Below, in pieces: positions 23,430 through 33,769 of a DNA stretch of 64,000 bases. Source of the stretch: Halocaridina rubra (taxonomy: Eukaryota; Arthropoda; Malacostraca; Decapoda; Atyidae); NCBI GenBank assembly GCA_037179515.1, contig JAXCGZ010001902.1, forward strand, positions 112,001-176,000, in the 5' to 3' direction. The notes under the pieces are model-generated. The model ran no database searches. It saw only the letters and a program-made list of their open reading frames with translations, and was not told the DNA's origin. The position numbers were made by a program, and so were the translations under genes. Numbering within the stretch: position 1 is the first letter of the stretch; every line of letters begins with the position of its first letter.

Positions 23430-26294
23430 ATGTCGGTTAAACCTGAGGCATTACAACGCCTTCGGGAATTGGTTCAACGTGATTGTGTTCAGTGTCAAAC
23501 AGAACTTGCCAAAGATGATGAGACACTTGTTGTTAATTATTTAGAAAGATGTCACCATACGCTAACAGAAAGATTCGGAAGATATGATAGGAAATATGAA
23601 GAATATGTCGAGAATAAGCCCCTTAAAAAGGATTCTGAAGAGGAGGATACAGAACATGACAATCTAGCTGAAACAGTAAATAATATTAGCTTAGCTGTCC
23701 TAGAACGGATTCGTAAGTTAGGAACTATGGAGAGTACTAGAGCTCCTAGTTCCGAGAGTTCAAGCCTCCCCAGTGGGCAACCCACACTTAAATTTCCTGA
23801 AGTAAAAATACCACAGTTCTCTGGAAACTGTGATGAATGGAACGAGTTTTGGGATACGTTTGATAGTTTAGTACATAGTACTTCTATGGCAACTATGACA
23901 AAGTTTACCATCTTGAGAAATGCCCTTAAAGGAGATGCAAAAGACACCATAAAGGGATATCCTGTTGCTAGTGAGAGTTATGATGAATGCATTCAACAGC
24001 TGCAAGCTGTTTATGCCAGCAAGGACAGAATTGTACGAAATTTAATGAGGAAATTGGTAAAAATATCAACTCCCTCTTCTAATTATTCATCACTTTTTAA
24101 GTTCAAGCAGGAAGTAGAAGCCATTACTAGAAGTCTGAAAAATTATAGAGACATGGAGAACACTGATTGGGTGTTTTCAGAACTCGTGATGATGAAATTG
24201 CCAGAAGATGTTGAGAACTGGATTAGCATGAAAATAGACACAAAATATCCTACATATGAAACCCTCTTGAAGGAACTGGGAAAATATGTATATCATATAG
24301 AGGGCAACAATACAAGAGGTAACACAAAGGGAGAGACCCAAACCTCCCAGAGAGATGAGATACAGTTCTATAAAAAGAATGTGGGTAGTTATGGTGCTAC
24401 TGCAAATGTAGTAAATAGTAAAACAGAATGTGTATTCTGTGGTTGGCAGGGTCATAAGTCTGAACAGTGTAATAAAGTAGTAAGCATAAATGAACGCAGA
24501 GACAAATTGAGAGACAATAACAAATGTCTGAGATGTACTCAGTCAGGGCATTATGCAAATAAATGTTACACTCAGTTAAACTGTAAGAAGTGTAAGAAAA
24601 ATGGTCATCATGCAGCCTTGTGTTATGAACAAGAGTCATATTTTCGTAGAAGGTTTGAAGAACCTTCATTTCTGAATGAACAGTCAGAAAATGGTTCAAA
24701 TATAGATGAGTCAAGCAATAAGCAAGAACATTCTGACTCAGAAAAGGACAAGAAACATGTTGGTGTGATGACTATGAAGGCAGTACAGAGGCAAATGGTG
24801 AAGCCGAGTTTACCTTCATGTGCTCTGCCTACTGCAAGTGGAAAAATAAGCAGCTCAAAGGGAAATCTTTGGGTAAACACTAGGTTATTCTTTGATACAG
24901 GTTCCCAGTGTTCCTTTATAACTAGGGAATTAGCTGAAAGGCTTAAATTGAGCCCAGTAGATGAAATGTCTCTTGGTATTGATGCATTTCGTTCTGAGAC
25001 GAAGAAAGGAAGTTTTCCTGTTGTAAATGTAGTTATCAAATTGGGGAAAAGAAGAGCCAGAGTTAAATTACTCGTAGTTGATGACATGGTAATTAGCATC
25101 CACACTCCAGGACTAGCAAAGGCTGCAAATGTGTTAAAGTCTAATGGTCACAAGTTGGCTGATGAAGATATTTATAGTGATGTACTGGAGAACATTGGCA
25201 TTGTTATTGGTGCCTTACATTTTAGTCAGTTTGTTAGTGGTATTGACAAGTGGGATGTCTATACTTTGATGGAAACACCGGGTGGTGTCATGTTGTATGG
25301 CCATATTCCTTGTGATACTCAACATGAACCCAGTAATGTGCAGAGGCATATTGTTATGCGAGTAGGAACACAGGTTTTTCCTACAGCTACTCAAGAGTTG
25401 ATTGAAGTGGCCATAGAGCCAGTTAATAAGTTGTTGATTGAGGAGGTCATAGAGCCTGTTAATAAGTTGTTGACTGAAGAGGCGATAAAGCCTAATAATA
25501 AGTTATTGATTGAAGAGGCCATATTGCCTGTAAATAAGTTGCTGATTGCAGAGGCCATAGAGCCTGTTAATAAGTTGTTGATTGAAGAAGCCATAGAGCC
25601 TGTTTATAAGTTGTGGGAGCCAGAGAGTATTGGAGTAAAGCAAGAAGTGCATTACGAAGATAAAACTACACTTAGAAGTTTTACAGATTCTGTTCCCTTG
25701 AAGCCTATCCACACTCCTCTCCTACACAATTTTCAGAGTGCCTTTGGACAAATGGAGTCTCTAATAGAACAGTTGGAGGAAATATTGGAGAATGTTCATG
25801 TGGGTAATTTGTTGGATGCTTGTACCAGTGAAGAGAAACAGTTTGATATATGCAATACTGCAGATGTAGAGTGGGAAAAGACCAAAATACCACTGCAAGC
25901 ACTGAATTCCAACCATGCAAGACTTCAAAGGGTACTGGATCAGTGCCTTTCTGAAAATTCTAGATCTCCTAAAGTATCAAACTTTAGTTTAATCTGGAAT
26001 GTTAATACAGACAAGTTGTCTTTGAAAAGTCTGAAGGCTAGAGAAGATGTGTTGACCAAACATAAACTTCTGTCACTGGTGGGTATATTTTTGGACCCCT
26101 TAGGTCTAATATCACCCTTACTAAGAAGAGGAAAAATTCTTATTCAGAGAGCTTGGTCTGAAAAGCTCTCATGGGAATATCTGTTGTCAGAAGTATACGA
26201 AGAGGAATCATCAAATTATGAAAGATCTGAACGTCAAGCTGCCCAAAGGGTTAAAGAATTGTGGGCACGTATAATCATTGATGATAAGTTGTAG
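23430..26294 (+). CDS. BEL/Pao gag-protease polyprotein with truncated pol
   Basis: The frame opens upstream at 23394, but the Met at 23430 (MSVKPEALQRLRELVQRD) fits BEL gag better, since the preceding 12 residues are hydrophobic leader-like. Numbering from 23394: residues ~130-230 are the DUF1759 gag domain (FPEVKIPQFSGNCDEWNEFW). Residues ~343-410 hold three CCHC zinc knuckles (CVFCGWQGHKSEQC, CLRCTQSGHYANKC, CKKCKKNGHHAALC). Residues ~495-640 are the DUF1758 aspartic protease with active site FFDTGSQCSF. Residues ~673-744 are six 12-residue repeats. Residues ~865-930 resemble the Pao region after RT (FSLIWNVNTDKLSL, VGIFLDPLGLISPLLRRGKI). The RT core with YxDD, RNase H and integrase are missing, yet the frame stays open. 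The stop lies 48 bp before the 3' LTR. Confidence 0.9.
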   Translation: MSVKPEALQRLRELVQRDCVQCQTELAKDDETLVVNYLERCHHTLTERFGRYDRKYEEYVENKPLKKDSEEEDTEHDNLAETVNNISLAVLERIRKLGTMESTRAPSSESSSLPSGQPTLKFPEVKIPQFSGNCDEWNEFWDTFDSLVHSTSMATMTKFTILRNALKGDAKDTIKGYPVASESYDECIQQLQAVYASKDRIVRNLMRKLVKISTPSSNYSSLFKFKQEVEAITRSLKNYRDMENTDWVFSELVMMKLPEDVENWISMKIDTKYPTYETLLKELGKYVYHIEGNNTRGNTKGETQTSQRDEIQFYKKNVGSYGATANVVNSKTECVFCGWQGHKSEQCNKVVSINERRDKLRDNNKCLRCTQSGHYANKCYTQLNCKKCKKNGHHAALCYEQESYFRRRFEEPSFLNEQSENGSNIDESSNKQEHSDSEKDKKHVGVMTMKAVQRQMVKPSLPSCALPTASGKISSSKGNLWVNTRLFFDTGSQCSFITRELAERLKLSPVDEMSLGIDAFRSETKKGSFPVVNVVIKLGKRRARVKLLVVDDMVISIHTPGLAKAANVLKSNGHKLADEDIYSDVLENIGIVIGALHFSQFVSGIDKWDVYTLMETPGGVMLYGHIPCDTQHEPSNVQRHIVMRVGTQVFPTATQELIEVAIEPVNKLLIEEVIEPVNKLLTEEAIKPNNKLLIEEAILPVNKLLIAEAIEPVNKLLIEEAIEPVYKLWEPESIGVKQEVHYEDKTTLRSFTDSVPLKPIHTPLLHNFQSAFGQMESLIEQLEEILENVHVGNLLDACTSEEKQFDICNTADVEWEKTKIPLQALNSNHARLQRVLDQCLSENSRSPKVSNFSLIWNVNTDKLSLKSLKAREDVLTKHKLLSLVGIFLDPLGLISPLLRRGKILIQRAWSEKLSWEYLLSEVYEEESSNYERSERQAAQRVKELWARIIIDDKL
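25410..25625 (+). repeat. Six 36-bp coding repeats in the BEL polyprotein
   Basis: Twelve-residue unit AIEPVNKLLIEE, repeated six times with substitutions (VIEPVNKLLTEE, AIKPNNKLLIEE, AILPVNKLLIAE, AIEPVNKLLIEE, AIEPVYKLWEPE). It sits between the protease and the post-RT segment, where the RT should be. Confidence 0.92.
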
Positions 26295-26328
26295 TACTGA
26301 TGGGGAGACCCCCCATTTTTTCTTTTTT

Positions 26329-26342
26329 GGAGGGGCCCAGGA
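26329..26342 (+). promoter_or_regulatory. Candidate BEL polypurine tract
   Basis: GGAGGGGCCCAGGA directly precedes the 3' LTR after a T-rich run. Its purine content is interrupted by CCC. Confidence 0.5.
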
Positions 26343-27287
26343 TGTCTTGAATATATTTCAAGACAGTTTATTTCTACGTACATTATGTAAGTGTTATTTT
26401 GCATATAGTTTCGTTTATTGTAACGTAAGTGCATGAATATATACTTTTACACTTAGTATGTATACCTATTAATTTCTATCATGTATACACGTATATTCGT
26501 ATGTATAATGTGTAGTTTATTATGGAGGCTGGCTGTAGAAGACTTGGAGAAAGGAATGTAGGTCACTAATGGATTTTAGCCATTAACCCTTCACCTCCTT
26601 GATAACGCTTATTGCATCGCCTCGTTGAACAAAGAACTGTTGTAAGCAAGTCATAACTCAACTTAGTCCTAGTACCAAGGACCCCGACAAACTAGAGGAG
26701 TTTGTGGGACTTTCTTACAAGTAGTTAGTTGCCGTCGTGAGATGCTACGAGGCACTCATTCTTACTGTGTTTGTTAACAGTACTTATAAGTTTATTATTA
26801 GTGGTACTCGTGAGACGTTACGAGACACTCAAGTAGAAGAACGTGATAGAGATACTGTGGATCAGAAGATATTCGATGAGTTTGATTCGGAGTCCCGTGA
26901 TTGCTGACGACATCAGGGTTGTCCGGACAGATGAGTACAGATACATTGTATTTCTAACAATATTTATAACTACGTGTGAGGGACAGAATGAGCTCATTTA
27001 ATTGCACACTCGTAGGTAGAATGTATGTTAGAAAATTTATTATTCTGTATGAGGAAGTTTTACTTTAAGGTGAGGAGAGTTTATTTAAATATTCACATAT
27101 CAGCAGTTCATAAACCCCCTTATAAAATATGTGCATGTATGTCTATGCATGTAACATTAATTATATTTTATTGGTAGAGGATTTAATTTTGAGATCGTGG
27201 TAGGCCTCTACTGAAGCCGTGTCAGGATTTCCGAATTTAGGGGGTTATAAGATCGAAGGGTAAATAACACACAGGAAATCCTCCACA
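26343..27287 (+). repeat. BEL 3' LTR
   Basis: Starts TGTCTTGAATATATTTCAAG and ends CCTCCACA, matching the 5' LTR with a handful of substitutions and small indels (for example around 26834-26890). Confidence 0.95.
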
Positions 27288-27292
27288 CTACC

Positions 27293-27440
27293 CTTACATT
27301 TGATAAGAATGCATATGCTGCCCTTACTATGCCATTTATATGTATTTATATGTATTTGTGGCATTAAATATATGCGTTGGCTAAGTTTTCCATCTATTAA
27401 CTACTCTTTGAGAAAAGAGTATTTTCTGACATTCTTAGAG
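27293..27440 (-). mobile_element. LINE family A, 5' part of the copy split by BEL
   Basis: The minus strand encodes NGIVRAAYAFLSNVRV-like sequence that joins in frame with FRHMDKEM at 21729 once the BEL element and one CTACC are removed. The copy then degrades. Confidence 0.7.
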
Positions 27441-27499
27441 AATTGTTTCTTGAAAACCATACAATGATATCCCCTTTTTGCATTATAGTTTTACTGAAA

Positions 27500-28350
27500 T
27501 AACGTAACTTCCTAACTGTAATTGCCTATTGTGTTTGCAGGAAAGAGCCTTATGCTCAATGATACTGATCATATTTGTCCTTAAAACTATGAATTGAGTT
27601 AGCATTAACTACCTATTCATTTGAGAATTTCAATCATCAACTATTCTTACACCAAAAAAAGTACTTCCTTACATCCTGCAAAGAAGATTTCTTACGAAGC
27701 TTCAAACTATGAACTCTAGTTCTAGAGCCAGCCATATAAAAATTGCGATCTCTGTCCACTCTGTCAAACCATGAAGGAATTTAGATACCGTCACAATATC
27801 CCCCTAATTCTTCTAGCATCGAGTGATGGTAAGTCTAATTCCCTCAGCCTCTCCCCATAGCTGAGAATGCGTAGTTCTGGCACCAGTTTCATGGCATATA
27901 TTTAGACTTTTCCACCTTATTTATATGCTTTCTCAAGTGTGGATTCCAAAAGGTGGCTGCATATTAAAGCGTCGGCCTCACATAAGTTACTTAAATATTT
28001 CTGAACATTTCCTTGTTCATGTGTCTGAAGGATACCCTTACATTTGCTAAGAAAGCATATGCAGTCCTTATAATGACATTCAAAAGCAATTTCAGAGAAA
28101 AATCTGCCTATATGTCTCATTTTCCGTCTCTTGAAATTCTGCACCTGCTTGAATATCTTAGCTTGGGTAATCTCGTACTTGTACCCATTCTCATTACCTT
28201 ACATTTAGAAGTATTGTATTTCAGTAGCCACTTTTCTGACCACTCATGCAGACAATTTAGGTTATCATGAAGTTCTCTACCATTGTTTTCGTCTCTTAGT
28301 TTCTTCATAATCTTTACATCATCTGCAAGCATATTCAGGAATGAGTTTAC
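27500..28350 (-). mobile_element. LINE family A, second minus-strand copy
   Basis: Contains, in broken frames, LADDVKIMKKLRDENNGREL (RT catalytic ADD), NCLHEWSEKWLLKYNTSKCK, FRHMNKEMFRNI and the C-terminal GDIVTVSKFLHGL. The 3' end near 27517 has the CAATAGGCAATTA variant of the family tail. It is a pseudogene. Confidence 0.75.
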
Positions 28351-28639
28351 TTAAGACCTTCGAATCAAAACAGTACAGAGATTCCTTGCTGAAAGTAAAA
28401 CACAGCAAGATATATCAGAAGGAAAAGCTCGGTACAACCGGTAAGCCCGATCCCTGCCTGTATAGGCATGGAGCAGGCACAGTCAAACCAAGGATTAGGG
28501 ATAGAGAAAGTTTAACAGAGGATAGGAAGAACGCCTCCATTCCCAAGGGTATGATCTTGCCAACTTTTAGGACTACCTGATCAGGGTTGTGGGTCCGAAA
28601 GCACTGGTCTTCTTCGCAGTAATTATGTTTAAGGGTCGA

Positions 28640-28971
<332 letters not shown>

Positions 28972-29047
28972 CCTTAGTATAGGATCTTGTGACTTTAAAA
29001 AGAGACAATATTAAATATATCTTGTTAAAATCACAAGATCCTTTTCT

Positions 29048-29760
29048 AGGAAGAGTGGAGTAAAATGTGGCTGTTAGATTTCAGTGTTGACAAATGCCTA
29101 ACTTTTCATGTGGGGAACAGATATCCAAATTTTGAGTATGTGATAAATGGCCAAAAACTTGATAAGACCGAGGTTATGAAAAATTTAGGTGTCTACATGT
29201 CTAGTGACTTAAAACCAGCTCATAACGCGAATAAAGCAGCAGCCGAATGAAATCATATGGTTGGCCATATAGGGCAGAACATTCCCCATATAGATTTGGA
29301 AGCATGTAGATCACAATACTGTTCTTTAGTTAGACCACATATAGAATACGTTATTAAGAGTTGGTACCCTTACTACCAGAAGGACATTATTGAACTTGAA
29401 AAAGTACAAACGTGAATGAATAAGCAGGTTCCAGAGTTGAAAGATCTTGAATATGGGACTAGATGTGAGAGACTAGGTCTCACGACTCTTGAAAAAAGAA
29501 GGCAAAGAGGTGATTTAATCGAAGGTTACAAGATTCTTAGTGGAATGGAAAAATATGACTACCACATCTTCTTTGAATATAGTGATACTCAGACTCGCTC
29601 AAACTCTCATAAGTTGTACAAACGTGGGCATTGGAGAACTCTACCCAGGGCAGGTTCTTTCAGTGTGAGGGTTATTAATGAGTGGAATTCGTTGCCTGAG
29701 GATGTGATCTGTGTTCCAACTATCAAAGAATTCAAAACAACTAGATAGATACCTGAAGTA
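29048..29760 (+). mobile_element. LINE family B, RT C-terminal part
   Basis: Frames at 29065-29250 and 29416-29748 encode WLLDFSVDKCLTFHVGNRYP, LGVYMSSDLKPAHNANKAAA, LVRPHIEYV, LGLTTLEKRRQRGDLIEGYK and SVRVINEWNSLPEDVICVPT. This is a CR1/Jockey-type LINE distinct from family A. One stop separates the two frames. Confidence 0.8.
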
Positions 29761-30320
<560 letters not shown>

Positions 30321-30827
30321 CAAAATAAAAATTTGTCTAAACTAGATAAATGGTGACGCTTCTTGTGTAATAACTTTTTCCACATTACTTTTAATGAGCG
30401 TGACAATATAGATTTGTTTTTCTTGCTTCTCGTTAAGGTACTTGGTCAAACCCCTTTAAATAACAAGCTCAACGAACGAAATACAAGGAAAAACACTTTC
30501 CAGTTCGTTCATTATAAGTCTTCGAGCGTATCGATTTTTTCCCTACTGCTCGATGGTAGATGGCGCTAGCAACTGCAACTTTAGAATCCAATCCTATAAA
30601 CGACTAGATTTCTATTATAGATACTAGATAATAGACGGCATAAAAAAATCTGTTCTATCTTCTTTTGTTTTTCTTTAGCAGATGTTTTTGACAACTCTTA
30701 GATTTGACAGTTCTTTATTCTCTTGTAAATACCTTACTCAGTTATTCTTTTGAAGCTCTGTTGAGTGGACGTGGAGGTGAGCTTTCCTTTGAGAAAATAA
30801 TAAGCTGAAGGGAAGCTTACGAATACT
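30321..30827 (+). promoter_or_regulatory. Presumed unc-119 promoter and 5' UTR
   Basis: Non-repetitive sequence between the (AT)n array and the unc-119 ATG, with higher GC than its surroundings (for example TTGAGTGGACGTGGAGGTGAGC at 30761-30782 spans two blocks of this). Two Inr-like TCAGT/TCATT strings occur. No TATA box can be placed with confidence. Inferred from position only. Confidence 0.35.
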
Positions 30828-30915
30828 ATGAGTGTATTAACTGCTGATGTAGCAAAGAAGAAAGGAGTTATGAGAACGGCAAAATCAAGAAAGGATCTGC
30901 CTATTTATGATACGC
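30828..30915 (+). CDS. unc-119: unc-119 lipid-binding chaperone, exon 1 (start codon)
   Basis: UNC119 proteins are soluble beta-sandwich chaperones of the GMP-PDE-delta fold. They bind the N-terminal myristoyl group of cargo such as G-alpha subunits and ciliary proteins and release it on ARL3/ARL2-GTP. This exon gives the variable N-terminus: ATG plus 28 codons and one base, ending ...RKDLPIYDT with donor C|GTAAGC. It is Lys/Arg-rich (VAKKKGVMRTAKSRKD), as N-termini of this family often are. It was chosen as exon 1 because its phase 1 donor matches the phase 1 acceptor of exon 2, the join creating a Pro codon, and the frame is open from the ATG. Together the six exons give 232 residues, against 240 in human UNC119. 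Exon 1 is the least conserved part, so this call is less certain than the other exons. Confidence 0.72.
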
Positions 30916-30991
30916 GTAAGCTCCTCAGTCCCTTTCAACAAACTGAAATAAAGCTGTAAATACTGTCCATATGATTGGATCTCCATTTATT

Positions 30992-32175
<1,184 letters not shown>

Positions 32176-32560
32176 CATTCTCTCGCCTGGAGCGCCATGG
32201 TGTGTGAACCTGTCTTGAGAACTTTAAACTTTTATTTCCATTTTACAATGGGTATTCGTCAGCCAGGACAAGCCCCAACCCCCCACTGTGATGTCCACCC
32301 ACAGCAGTTCCTGCCAGTAAACAGCTTAAACTCTCGGTCTTGGACGGGGACCGATCTTTCGACCTCGTGAATGCGAAGCCAGCGCGTTACCACTGTACTA
32401 GCCAGCATATGGTAGCGTGTAGTTTGGATACACACGTGGTCTGGAAGTTGACTGCTTCTTTATTGTTGATCTTACATGGGAGTGGTCTTATGTCCTCAGC
32501 CCCAAGCCCTTCTATGACATATTATTTTCGTGATGTCTAGTGGGTTTTTTGCTATGCATT
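32176..32560 (+). repeat. Dispersed repeat R1, copy split by a SINE
   Basis: Left part GCGCCATGGTGTGTGAACC (32191) and right part ATATGGTAGCGTGTAGTTTG (32407) match a contiguous copy at 33632-33767. The tRNA-SINE at 32228-32407 sits between them. Family unknown. Confidence 0.7.
32228..32407 (-). mobile_element. tRNA-derived SINE S-A, copy 2 (nested in R1)
   Basis: Nearly identical to the copies at 12525 and 32712. The minus-strand head has TAGTACAGTGGTAACGCGCT and a B-box-like GGTCCCCGTCC region; the tail is AATGGAAATAAAAG. Confidence 0.8.
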
Positions 32561-32711
32561 ATACTCTTATGCTTCAACCCTGGTTTTCAGATGGGAAGAA
32601 TAGAATAACTAGCTTGATTCCTAAGACAATGACATTACTCGGTTTCGAATCTCAATCATAGGGTCACATTTCAGCAAACTTTAGGGATGCTATTGAGGGT
32701 GCAAATTTGAA

Positions 32712-32928
32712 GTTCATAATAAACAAAACGAAAACAAACAAACAAACAAACTTTATTTCCATTTCAATACAATGGGTATTCGTCAGCCAGGGCAAGCCCC
32801 AACCCCCCATTGTGGTGTCCAACCACAGCAATTCCTGCCAGTAAACAGCTTAAACTCTCGGTCTTGGACGGGAACCGATCTTTCGACCTCGTGAATGCGA
32901 AGCCAGCGCGTTACCACTGTACTAGCTA
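32712..32928 (-). mobile_element. tRNA-derived SINE S-A, copy 3
   Basis: Same family, with a (TTTG)n 3' tail (32735-32752 on the plus strand reads (AAAC)n). The tail length differs among the three copies, as expected for SINEs. Confidence 0.8.
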
Positions 32929-33631
32929 TGTGGTCTGGCTTTACAGGACTAGTAGTATCATGAAATATGATAACACCCTACCTCACGCCATGCTGAAACT
33001 CTATATTCCCTACATGTAATCAGCATGCTATTTGGACAGGCCCCCCCATCTCACTCTCTCAACCTCCACTGGCTCTATTTGCAGTTTACATGCATAGTCT
33101 AGAAATTTAAATTCACAGATTTATCACTATTCAAGCAGCTTGGCTGGATTTGGAATGACATTTGGAGATAATAGATATCTCTGTCACTATGTTGCCATAG
33201 GCTGTTTACAATGATCAAATACTGTATTAGTATCTTTGTACGTGTGAGTTCGCTAGCCCCTCCAAAAATGCCTTTATCTGTGAAAACTTGGCTTATTCTT
33301 TACTGTGATATCACTTTTTTAGATTACAGTATATACTGTTGCTTTTTATAGCTCAGAAAGACTTTAAATTTACACTACAAAGGAAATGTAATAATTTATA
33401 GCGAAAAGACACTGGATAACATTTCTGAGAATTTTTTTGGTTCCTTCCCTAGCGCAGTGAAAGCAAACGTCGTCACTTCTTCAACTCCCCTTTTTTTATG
33501 TATACAGTACTGTATACTTTAACATAGCATTGATATTTAAACTAATTGTCAAGAATGGGAATCTTTATCATTGTAATTATTTTTCAAAAATTATTTAGCT
33601 GTGGAAAATATCTTTCAGTTAAGAGAAATTC
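32929..33631. other. unc-119 intron 1, no feature seen
   Basis: AT-rich intronic sequence with no recognised repeat. Confidence 0.35.
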
Positions 33632-33769
33632 CCTCTCTTGGAATGCCATGGTGTGTGTACCTATCTTGAGAAAATATATGGTAGGCTGTAGCTTGGATAT
33701 ATATACATAGTCTGGCAGTCGACTGCTTCTTTATTGTTAATCTCTCGTGTGAGCGGTCTTGTGTCAATA
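33632..33769 (+). repeat. Dispersed repeat R1, copy without SINE
   Basis: Begins CTTGGAATGCCATGGTGTG and continues CTTGAGAAAATATATGGTAG, giving the empty site for the SINE in the other copy. It ends at the TA (33768-33769) into which a Tigger inserted. Confidence 0.7.

Larger units (their letters stand above)
21735..27287 (+). mobile_element. BEL/Pao LTR retrotransposon, internally deleted
   Basis: A 5553-bp element with 943/945-bp direct LTRs starting TG and ending CA, flanked by a perfect 5-bp duplication CTACC (21730-21734 and 27288-27292). It holds one 966-codon frame with BEL/Pao gag and protease, then only the post-RT peptidase-A17-like segment. The RT catalytic core, RNase H and integrase are absent, so it must depend on other copies. 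It is nested in a LINE family A copy whose frame continues on both sides. The LTRs differ by roughly a dozen positions by eye (about 1-1.5 percent), so the insertion is fairly young. Confidence 0.93.

Noticed and set aside
25410..25625. A CRISPR-like array of 36-bp repeats
   Set aside because: The units are contiguous, lack spacers and encode an in-frame protein repeat.
23552..25920. Minus-strand frames of 67-160 codons under the BEL polyprotein
   Set aside because: They are shadows of the plus-strand gag-protease frame, with no domain of their own.
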